NCBI GenBank assembly: GCA_044432865.1
Contig: JAWXUF010000036.1
Coordinates: forward strand, 1 to 11,865
Direction of reading: 5' to 3'
Length of the DNA stretch: 11,865 nt
Origin: JAWXUE01 sp044432865
GTDB taxonomy: Bacteria; Bacillota_I; Bacilli_A; Acholeplasmatales; Anaeroplasmataceae
How positions within the stretch are numbered: the stretch's first letter is position 1; every line of letters starts with the position of its first letter. Positions 6,267 through 11,865 of this stretch are shown here, one piece after another. The notes under the pieces are model-generated. The model was given only the letters and a program-made list of their open reading frames with translations. It was not told where the DNA came from and ran no database searches. Both the position numbers and the translations under genes were made by a program.

Positions 6267-7676
6267 ATGAATAATGAAAAAGATATAATTAATACCATTG
6301 CTCAAGATTATGAGTATGGATTTAAAACTGATGTAGAAAATGTATTCACTACAGGAAAAGGCCTTAGTGAAGACGTTATTCGTACAATATCTAAAATGAA
6401 AAACGAACCTGAATGGATGTTAAATTTCAGATTAAAAAGTTATAAATTATTTTTAAAATTAGAAAATCCAAGTTATGGTCCTGACTTATCGCATATTGAT
6501 TTTGATGAATATACTTATTTTATTAAATCAAGTGATAAAACTGAAAGTAGCTGGGATGATGTACCTGAGGCTATCAAAGATACATTTGATAAATTAGGTA
6601 TCCCAAAACAAGAACAAGAGTTTCTTGCAGGAGTATCAACACAATTTGAATCAGAAGTTGTTTATCATAATACAATGAAAGAACTTGAAGAAGTAGGAGT
6701 AATCTTCTGTGATACAGATACAGCTGTTAGAGAGTATCCTGAATTAGTAAAAGAATACTTTGGTAAAATTGTACCTCCAGGAGATAATAAATATGCTGCT
6801 TTAAATAGTGCTGTATGGAGTGGTGGATCATTTATTTATATTCCTAAAGGAGTTAAGTTAGATAAACCATTACAATCTTATTTTAGAATTAACACTGAAA
6901 GAATGGGACAGTTTGAAAGAACTTTAATAATATGTGATGAAGATTCATCTTTACACTATGTTGAAGGGTGTACTGCTCCTTTATATTCAAAAGACTCTTT
7001 ACATGCTGCTGTAGTGGAAATATATGTTAAAGACAGAGGTTACTGTCGTTATTCTACAGTTCAAAACTGGGCAAGTAACATTGTTAATTTAGTTACTAAA
7101 AGAACATTAGTATTAGATGATGCTCATATGGAATGGATTGACGGTAATATCGGTGCTGGTATTAATATGAAATATCCTGCTTGTATTTTACAAGGTAAAA
7201 ATTCAAAAGGTACAACAGTATCTATTGCTTTTGCTAAAGAAAATCAAATTCAAGATACAGGTGCTAAAATGATTCATATCGGTGAAAACTCTACTTCAAA
7301 TATTATTTCAAAATCTATTTGTAGAAATGGTGGAGTAGTAAACTATAGAGGATTAGTTAAAGCTAATAAATCTGCTAAAAATGCTAGAAGTCATGTTGAA
7401 TGTGATACTATCATTTTAGATGGAATTTCAAAAAGTGATACAATCCCAACAAATCAAGGTAGCAATCCTAATATTTATATTGAACATGAAGCAAGTGTTT
7501 CAAAAATTAGTGAAGATCAATTATTTTACTTAATGAGTAGAGGTTTAACTGAAGCTCAAGCAACAGAAATGATTGTTATGGGGTTTATTGAACCTTTCTC
7601 TAAAGAACTTCCTATGGAGTATGCTGTAGAGTTAAATAGATTAATTAAATTAGAAATGACTGATTCTATTGGTTAG
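6267..7676 (+). CDS. sufB: SufB, Fe-S cluster assembly scaffold subunit
   Basis: SufB is the main scaffold subunit of SufBC2D, where sulfur and iron are assembled into a cluster in the cytosol. It has 469 residues, normal for the family. The order is an N-terminal helical region (1-120), the beta-helix core (about 170-410) and C-terminal helices. Landmarks are VWSGGSFIYIPKGV (183-196), HYVEGCTAP with Cys235 (equivalent to E. coli Cys254), HVECDT with Cys379 (equivalent to Cys405), EHEASVSKI (406-414) and DQLFYLMSRGL (417-427). The conserved cysteines are intact. The start is 2 nt after sufU, with a weak SD-like GAGTGA (about 6255-6260) inside sufU. It is the last gene of the operon. Its final codons (EMTDSIG) lie in a palindromic terminator shared with the converging bioY, and the two coding regions overlap by 11 bp. 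Confidence 0.97.
   Translation: MNNEKDIINTIAQDYEYGFKTDVENVFTTGKGLSEDVIRTISKMKNEPEWMLNFRLKSYKLFLKLENPSYGPDLSHIDFDEYTYFIKSSDKTESSWDDVPEAIKDTFDKLGIPKQEQEFLAGVSTQFESEVVYHNTMKELEEVGVIFCDTDTAVREYPELVKEYFGKIVPPGDNKYAALNSAVWSGGSFIYIPKGVKLDKPLQSYFRINTERMGQFERTLIICDEDSSLHYVEGCTAPLYSKDSLHAAVVEIYVKDRGYCRYSTVQNWASNIVNLVTKRTLVLDDAHMEWIDGNIGAGINMKYPACILQGKNSKGTTVSIAFAKENQIQDTGAKMIHIGENSTSNIISKSICRNGGVVNYRGLVKANKSAKNARSHVECDTIILDGISKSDTIPTNQGSNPNIYIEHEASVSKISEDQLFYLMSRGLTEAQATEMIVMGFIEPFSKELPMEYAVELNRLIKLEMTDSIG
7521..7544 (+). repeat. 24-bp segment of sufB identical to one in sufD
   Basis: Second copy of the identical stretch at 3936-3959, in the same orientation and reading frame, about 3.6 kb downstream. 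Recombination between the copies would remove sufS and sufU, but the length is too short to be efficient. Confidence 0.7.
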
Positions 7677-7692
7677 AATCAGTCATTTCTTT
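7652..7692. terminator. Shared bidirectional terminator between sufB and bioY, inside both coding ends
   Basis: A perfect 16-bp inverted repeat (7652-7667 with 7675-7690) and 7-nt loop are followed by TTTATT on the plus strand and by TAATTTAATT on the minus strand. The T-tracts are imperfect but the stem is long. The stop codons of sufB (7674-7676) and of bioY (7668-7666 on the minus strand) both lie within the hairpin, so it can end both converging transcripts. Confidence 0.82.
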
Positions 7693-8166
7693 ATTATCTA
7701 AAAGATGTTTCATTCTTTTTTCGTACATATAGTAACTAAGTAATATTGATAATACATCTTTTATTATGTATGGTAAAATAGATATTTGGATAATATATAA
7801 TATATTTGAATCTATTTCTAAGTAATAATTAAAAATAATATACATATATATTGCTCCTAATATATATAATGGAATTAAGGATAACATTTTAAATATTATA
7901 TTAAATTTATCTAATAAATGTAATACAATTACAAATGGTATAAAACCAATTATATATCCGAATGTTGGAGAGAAAACATAGTGAATTCCTCCTCCATTAG
8001 AGAATACTGGTATTCCAATTAAACCAATAAGTATATATACAAGTAAAACAAATATGCTTTTTTTAAGTTTTAAAGTGAAATAGATAAATGATATAGCAAC
8101 AGTTTGTAATGTGTATGTAATACCACTAGATAAGGTAAAACTAAAGACAGAACAAATAATAAGCAT
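7666..8166 (-). CDS. bioY: BioY, substrate-binding subunit of a biotin transporter (5' end lost in assembly gap)
   Basis: BioY is the integral membrane S component that binds biotin, working alone or with the EcfA/EcfT energy module. The visible 166 residues begin at an ATG abutting the N-run, which may be internal; the family is usually about 180-195 residues, so perhaps 15-25 are missing. Family motifs in order are ITYTLQT (16-22), matching the usual PVPITLQT, then LLVYILIGLIGIPVF (41-55), the GGGI turn (58-61) and SPTFGYIIGF (66-75) for GPTGGYLLGF. Hydrophobic helices continue to about residue 145, and the tail is charged (YEKRMKHLL). The family's paired glycine-rich and Pro motifs are kept, with Phe replacing one Gly. 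It converges on sufB, sharing a terminator, and diverges from the acc operon across the gap. Linkage to accB, the biotin acceptor, fits the biotin call. No biotin synthesis gene is visible here. Confidence 0.88.
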   Translation of the reverse strand: MLIICSVFSFTLSSGITYTLQTVAISFIYFTLKLKKSIFVLLVYILIGLIGIPVFSNGGGIHYVFSPTFGYIIGFIPFVIVLHLLDKFNIIFKMLSLIPLYILGAIYMYIIFNYYLEIDSNILYIIQISILPYIIKDVLSILLSYYMYEKRMKHLLDNKEMTDSNQ

Positions 8167-8266
8167 NNNNNNNNNNNNNNNNNNNNNNNNNNNNNNNNNN
8201 NNNNNNNNNNNNNNNNNNNNNNNNNNNNNNNNNNNNNNNNNNNNNNNNNNNNNNNNNNNNNNNNNN
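8167..8266. other. Assembly gap (100 N)
   Basis: Exactly 100 undetermined bases, the usual placeholder for a scaffold gap of unknown length. The missing sequence must contain at least the start of bioY, the bioY/accB divergent control region and the 5' part of accB. Additional genes could be hidden here. Reading frames running through it are not evidence of coding. Confidence 0.98.
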
Positions 8267-8268
8267 TA

Positions 8269-8565
8269 AAAGAAGAGAAAGTTGTAGTAACTGAAAAACA
8301 ACCTAAAAAAGAAAAAGAGAAACCTGTAGGTGTAACTGTTTCTGCACCTGTTGTTGGGACTTATTACGCTCAAAAATCTGTTGATAAACCTCCATTCGTT
8401 ACAAAAGGTTCTGTTGTAAAAAAAGGTGATCCTTTATGTATCATTGAAGCTATGAAAGTAATGAACGAAGTTACTGCTCCCGTATCTGGAACTATTTTAG
8501 AAATATATTCTTCAAGTGAATCTTTAGTTGAATATGATCAAGCTTTATTTTTAATAGGTGAATAA
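8269..8565 (+). CDS. accB: AccB, biotin carboxyl carrier protein of acetyl-CoA carboxylase (5' end lost in assembly gap)
   Basis: AccB carries biotin covalently and shuttles the carboxyl group between AccC and AccA/AccD in the first step of fatty acid synthesis. The 98 visible residues are the C-terminal part of a protein of about 150-160. They begin with a charged, Lys/Glu-rich linker (KEEKVVVTEKQPKKEKEKP), followed by the biotinyl domain VTVSAPVVGTYY ... FVTKGSVVKKGDPLCIIEAMKVMNEV. The biotinylated lysine is in EAMKVMNE, encoded at 8455-8457. The domain ends normally in LFLIGE. The insertion typical of AccB between the first strands (the thumb, near TYYAQKSVDKPPFVTKG) is present, which supports AccB over other biotinyl proteins. 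accC follows 2 nt after the stop with no fabZ between them. Confidence 0.95.
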   Translation, partial: KEEKVVVTEKQPKKEKEKPVGVTVSAPVVGTYYAQKSVDKPPFVTKGSVVKKGDPLCIIEAMKVMNEVTAPVSGTILEIYSSSESLVEYDQALFLIGE

Positions 8566-8567
8566 TT

Positions 8568-9953
8568 ATGATTAAAAAAGTATTAATAGCAAATCGTGGA
8601 GAAATAGCAGTAAGAATTATTAGAGCTTGTAAGGAAATGAGAATTAAAACTGTAGCTGTATATTCTAAAGTAGATAAAAATTCATTACATGTAATGTTAG
8701 CCGATGAGTCATACTGTATTGGTGGAGCTAAAAGTAAGGATAGTTATTTAAATATGAATAACATTTTAAGTGCTGCATGTTTATCTGGTTGTGATGCAAT
8801 TCATCCTGGTTACGGATTTTTATCTGAAAATGCTGCATTTGCAAGAGCTGTTATTAGATGTGGATTAATTTTCATTGGTCCAAATCCTGATATCATTGAA
8901 CAAATGGGTAATAAAAGTTTTGCTAGAAAAACAATGATTAAAGCTGGACTACCTGTTATTCCTGGTAGTGATGTTTTAAATAATATAGAAGAAGCAAAGA
9001 AGTTTGCTAAGAAAATTAAATATCCTGTATTACTAAAAGCCTCTAATGGTGGTGGTGGTAAAGGAATGCGTGTTGTATTAAAAGAAGCAGAACTAGAAGA
9101 TGCTTATAACATTTGTAAAGCAGAAGCTTTAGCTAATTTTGGTGATGATGAAATTTATATGGAGAAATTATTAATTGATCCTAAACATATTGAAGTTCAA
9201 GTTGTATGTGATCAACATGGGAATGTTGTTCATTTATTTGAAAGAGATTGTAGTATTCAAAGAAATAAACAAAAGTTAATAGAAGAAGCGCCATGTACAT
9301 CTATTTCTAAAGAGTTAAAAGAAAGTATGTATGAAGCAGCATTATCTGCATGTAAATTTGTTAATTACGATAGTGTTGGTACTATTGAATTTTTAGTTAA
9401 AGATAATGATTTCTATTTTATGGAAATGAATACTAGAGTTCAAGTAGAACATGGTGTTACAGAAATGGTTACAGATATTGATATTATTAAAACTCAAATA
9501 TCAATTGCAATGCATGAACCACTTAATTTCAAACAAGAAGATGTAGTTATTAACTCTCATTGTATTGAATGTCGTATTAATGCAGAAGATGTAGATGCTG
9601 GGTTCAAACCTACTCCAGGTAAAATTACAGAAATATTTTTACCAGGTGGAAAAGGTGTTAGAATAGATGGATCAATTTATGCACATTATGATGTATCTCC
9701 ATTTTATGATTCAATGTTATTAAAGTTAATTGTATTTGCACCTACTAGATTAGAGTGTATAAGAAAATTAAGAGTAGCATTAGAAGAATTAATCATTGAT
9801 GGTGTAAAAACAAATGTCGATTATCATTATATGATTTCTTATATTAAATCTTTTATTTCTGGTAACTATAATATTGGATTTGTTGAGAAATTAGCAAAGG
9901 AGACTGATGGATTTGATAAAATCATTTCAGAATCGAAAGAAAACAGTAAATGA
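8568..9953 (+). CDS. accC: AccC, biotin carboxylase subunit of acetyl-CoA carboxylase
   Basis: AccC is an ATP-grasp enzyme that carboxylates the biotin on AccB with bicarbonate. Its 461 residues are slightly longer than the usual 445-455. Landmarks are KVLIANRGEIAVRIIRA (4-20), HPGYGFLSENAAFA (79-92), the glycine-rich ATP loop GGGGKGM (161-167), HIEVQV (207-212), catalytic Lys236, EMNTR with Arg290, and VQVEH with Glu294. RDCSIQRNKQK (226-236) departs from the common RDCSxQRRHQK, and EHGVTEM (294-300) replaces the usual Pro with Gly. The essential residues are kept, so it should be active. SD GGTGA (8557-8561) lies within the end of accB, 6 nt before the ATG. The last 15 codons overlap accD by 47 bp, giving a polar tail beyond the usual end of the family. 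Confidence 0.97.
   Translation: MIKKVLIANRGEIAVRIIRACKEMRIKTVAVYSKVDKNSLHVMLADESYCIGGAKSKDSYLNMNNILSAACLSGCDAIHPGYGFLSENAAFARAVIRCGLIFIGPNPDIIEQMGNKSFARKTMIKAGLPVIPGSDVLNNIEEAKKFAKKIKYPVLLKASNGGGGKGMRVVLKEAELEDAYNICKAEALANFGDDEIYMEKLLIDPKHIEVQVVCDQHGNVVHLFERDCSIQRNKQKLIEEAPCTSISKELKESMYEAALSACKFVNYDSVGTIEFLVKDNDFYFMEMNTRVQVEHGVTEMVTDIDIIKTQISIAMHEPLNFKQEDVVINSHCIECRINAEDVDAGFKPTPGKITEIFLPGGKGVRIDGSIYAHYDVSPFYDSMLLKLIVFAPTRLECIRKLRVALEELIIDGVKTNVDYHYMISYIKSFISGNYNIGFVEKLAKETDGFDKIISESKENSK
9896..9902 (+). promoter_or_regulatory. Ribosome binding site that fixes the accD start inside accC
   Basis: AAAGGAG lies 4 nt before the ATG at 9907, inside the accC coding sequence. It is one of the best SD matches in the window. 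It supports translation of accD beginning 47 bp before accC ends, rather than at a later codon. Confidence 0.75.
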
Positions 9954-10788
9954 TTTTAAAGATAATCTAAGAATCATCAAATATATCAAAGAAGATACTT
10001 ATTTTAATCAAGGTAGTAATGTACCAGATGATATGATGGTATTATGTAAAAAATGTAATAATTCTATTTTGACAGAATTACTTATTGATAATAAATTTGT
10101 ATGTACTAAATGTGGACATCATCATAAGATTGGTGCACATATTAGATTACAATTAACTTTTGATAGTTTTGATGAACATGATAAATTTTTAAAAGAAAAA
10201 AGTTTTACTTTTGATCAATATAAAAATAAAATTGAACAGTATAGAGAAAAGACTGATTTACTAGATGCTGTTATAACAGGAGTAGCAACACTTAATGATA
10301 TAAGTGTTGCTGTTGCTGTAATGGATTCCTATTTTATGATGGGAAGTATGGGACAAACTGTAGGAGAAAAAATTACTAGATTAGTAGAATATGCAACTAA
10401 GCATAATTTACCTTTAATTATTTTTTCTACTTCTGGTGGAGCTCGTATGCAAGAAGGAATTATTTCTTTAATGCAAATGGCAAAAGTTTCTCAAGCTGTT
10501 GCTATTCATAAGAAAAATAATTTATTTATTAGTGTTTTAACCCACCCAACAACTGGTGGTGTAAGTGCAAGTTTTGCTTCACTTGGTGATATTACTATTG
10601 CAGAACCTAATTCATTAATTGGATTTGCTGGAAGAAGAGTTATTGAAAGAACAATCAATGTTAAACTTCCAGATGAATTTCAAACAAGTGAATTTCTATT
10701 AGAAAAAGGGTTCATCGATTTAATAGTAGAAAGGGAGAAGTTAAGAGATACTTTAGATAGTATTTTAAAACTTCACAATTGCTCATAA
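9907..10788 (+). CDS. accD: AccD, carboxyltransferase beta subunit of acetyl-CoA carboxylase
   Basis: AccD pairs with AccA (A2B2) to transfer CO2 from carboxybiotin to acetyl-CoA, giving malonyl-CoA. It has 293 residues, normal for the bacterial subunit. An N-terminal zinc ribbon has Cys47, Cys50, Cys66 and Cys69 (LCKKC ... VCTKC). The carboxyltransferase domain contains FSTSGGARMQEG (173-184), the acyl-CoA oxyanion region, and LTHPTTGGVSASFA (211-224), followed by AEPNSLIGFAGRRVIE (232-247). The basic N-terminus (KSFQNRKKT) is typical. The start at 9907 is backed by a strong SD, although it lies within accC. accA begins 1 nt after the stop, as expected for subunits needed in equal amount. 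All recognisable motifs are intact. Confidence 0.97.
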   Translation: MDLIKSFQNRKKTVNDFKDNLRIIKYIKEDTYFNQGSNVPDDMMVLCKKCNNSILTELLIDNKFVCTKCGHHHKIGAHIRLQLTFDSFDEHDKFLKEKSFTFDQYKNKIEQYREKTDLLDAVITGVATLNDISVAVAVMDSYFMMGSMGQTVGEKITRLVEYATKHNLPLIIFSTSGGARMQEGIISLMQMAKVSQAVAIHKKNNLFISVLTHPTTGGVSASFASLGDITIAEPNSLIGFAGRRVIERTINVKLPDEFQTSEFLLEKGFIDLIVEREKLRDTLDSILKLHNCS

Positions 10789-10789
10789 T

Positions 10790-11596
10790 ATGAAAAAAGA
10801 ACTTACAGCATGGGAAAGAGTAATTACTGCTAGAGACCTAAAAAGGCCTAAAGCAAGCCATTATATTGAATCTTTATTTTCTAACTTTATTGAGTTACAT
10901 GGAGATCAATTTTATTCAGATGACAAATCAATGATTTGTGGAATTGGATTTTTTAATAATACTCCTGTCACTGTTTTAGCTCAAGCAAAAGGTAGTGATA
11001 CAGCAGAAAATATTGAAAGAAATTTCGGTTCAAATAATCCAGAAGGATTTAGAAAATCATTACGTTTAGCTAAACAAGCAGAAAAATTTAATAGACCAAT
11101 TATTACTATTGTAGATACTGCTGGGGCGTTTCCTGGAGTAGGTGCAGAGGAACGTGGTCAATCAAGAGCTATCGCACAAAACATTGCAGAGTTTTCTACT
11201 TTAAAAGTTCCTGTTATATCAATTGTTATAGGAGAAGGTGGAAGTGGTGGAGCATTAGCTTTAAGTGTTGCTAATAAAATTATTATGTTAGAAAATGCTA
11301 TTTATTCTATTATTTCTCCAGAAGGGTTTACCTCAATTTTATTTAAAGATACAATTAGAGTTGAAGAAGCTACTGACTTAATGGAGTTAACTTCTAATTC
11401 TTTATTTGATAAAGGAATAGTAGATGATATTGTTAGTGAACATTCAAATATCAATGACAACTTTGATAAAGTAATAAAAGATATTAAAAAATTAATTACA
11501 AAGTATTTAGATGAATATTCTAATATATCAAAAGATGATATAGTAGAACAAAGATATAAAAAATTTAGAAAAATTGGTACAGATTACCAATCATAA
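10790..11596 (+). CDS. accA: AccA, carboxyltransferase alpha subunit of acetyl-CoA carboxylase
   Basis: AccA is the partner of AccD in the carboxyltransferase; it supplies the carboxybiotin side of the active site. It has 268 residues, matching the short Firmicutes form (about 255-270) rather than the longer E. coli form (about 319). Motifs are ELTAWERV (4-11), FIELHGDQF (33-41), IVDTAGAFPGVGAEERGQS (107-125, where the family often has DTPGA), SIVIGEGGSGGALAL (144-158) and YSIISPEGFTSILFKD (172-187). The MKKELTAWERV start matches family members. No SD precedes the ATG (TTCACAATTGCTCATAAT), and only 1 nt separates it from the accD stop. Initiation therefore probably depends on ribosomes finishing accD. 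The last 35 or so residues are a lysine-rich helix-like tail. Confidence 0.97.
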   Translation: MKKELTAWERVITARDLKRPKASHYIESLFSNFIELHGDQFYSDDKSMICGIGFFNNTPVTVLAQAKGSDTAENIERNFGSNNPEGFRKSLRLAKQAEKFNRPIITIVDTAGAFPGVGAEERGQSRAIAQNIAEFSTLKVPVISIVIGEGGSGGALALSVANKIIMLENAIYSIISPEGFTSILFKDTIRVEEATDLMELTSNSLFDKGIVDDIVSEHSNINDNFDKVIKDIKKLITKYLDEYSNISKDDIVEQRYKKFRKIGTDYQS

Positions 11597-11608
11597 AGGA
11601 GTAATATT

Positions 11609-11865
11609 ATGATAGCATTTTTATTTGCTGGACAAGGTAGTCAATATCCAAATATGGGTAGTGATTTATATAATAATTTTGATGATGTAAAAGAGATTTT
11701 TAATCAAATACCTGAGAAGTTAAAAAATATTTTATTAAGTGATAGTGAAGAAATAAATGATACTCAATATGCTCAACCAGCAATATTTCTAATATCTTAT
11801 TTATTAGCTTCTAAGTTAAATGTTAAACCTGATTATGTAGCTGGATTATCTTTAGGTGAGTATTC
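11609..11865 (+). CDS. fabD: FabD, malonyl-CoA:ACP transacylase (3' truncated by window edge)
   Basis: FabD moves the malonyl group made by acetyl-CoA carboxylase from CoA to acyl carrier protein. Only the first 85 of about 300-310 residues are visible. They include the N-terminal AFLFAGQGSQYPNMGSDLY (3-21), where GQGSQ is the oxyanion-hole motif, NDTQYAQPAIFLISYLLA (50-67), and the nucleophile elbow GLSLGEY (79-85) with the catalytic Ser at residue 81; many members have GHSLGEY there. The strong SD AAAGGAG (11595-11601) overlaps the accA stop codon and lies 7 nt before the ATG. Its place directly after accA makes it part of the acc operon, so further fab genes probably follow outside the window. 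Confidence 0.95.
   Translation, partial: MIAFLFAGQGSQYPNMGSDLYNNFDDVKEIFNQIPEKLKNILLSDSEEINDTQYAQPAIFLISYLLASKLNVKPDYVAGLSLGEY

Noticed and set aside
8167..8373. Extension of the bioY reading frame through the N-run to a start at 8373 on the minus strand
   Set aside because: The frame crosses undetermined bases and its far side is antisense to the clear accB biotinyl domain. Only 7666-8166 shows BioY sequence.
9951..9953. TGA read as tryptophan (mycoplasma code)
   Set aside because: Trp is TGG throughout, and the TGA here is the natural end of accC near the family's usual length.
1..11865. CRISPR array, insertion sequence, tRNA or prophage genes
   Set aside because: No regularly spaced repeats, transposase motifs, cloverleaf sequences or phage-like genes were seen on either strand.

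Overview
The window is strongly AT-rich bacterial DNA with short gaps between genes, purine-rich Shine-Dalgarno (SD) sequences and standard stop codons. TGA ends accC, and Trp is TGG throughout, so the mycoplasma code is not in use. Gene content and style point to a low-GC Bacillota, plausibly an Erysipelotrichales-like gut bacterium. That placement is an inference from gene order and protein style, not a search. A run of exactly 100 N at 8167-8266 marks a scaffold gap, so this is a draft genome or MAG contig and the true gap length is unknown.

Layout, left to right. (1) 2-1108: the C-terminal part of an ABC exporter (last membrane helices plus the whole ATPase domain), closed by a perfect 13-bp stem terminator. 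(2) 1212-2522: a single gene joining an ArAE_1/FUSC-type (YqjA-like) membrane domain to what reads as a catalytically dead Cof-type HAD domain. This is the most unusual object in the window. (3) 2597-7676: a SUF iron-sulfur cluster operon in the order sufC-sufD-[YcxB-like membrane protein]-sufS-sufU-sufB. It is a Firmicutes-type SufCDSUB set with a very short SufD and an uncharacterised membrane-protein gene inside it. (4) 7666-8166, minus strand: bioY, the substrate-binding membrane subunit of a biotin transporter, cut by the gap. It converges on sufB and the two genes share a palindromic terminator that lies inside both coding sequences. (5) 8269-11865, plus strand: accB (5' end lost in the gap), accC, accD, accA and the start of fabD, a fatty acid initiation operon.

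The parts connect through cofactors. SufS takes sulfur from cysteine, SufU carries it, and SufBCD assembles the cluster. BioY imports biotin, and AccB is the protein that carries biotin, so bioY beside and divergent from the acc operon places cofactor supply next to its main consumer. AccC carboxylates AccB-biotin, AccA/AccD pass the carboxyl group to acetyl-CoA, and FabD moves the malonyl group to ACP. The acc genes are packed by overlap or 1-2 nt spacing, which suggests translational coupling.

No tRNA, rRNA, CRISPR array, insertion sequence or prophage gene was seen. Apart from the assembly gap, no stretch over 300 bases lacks a gene.
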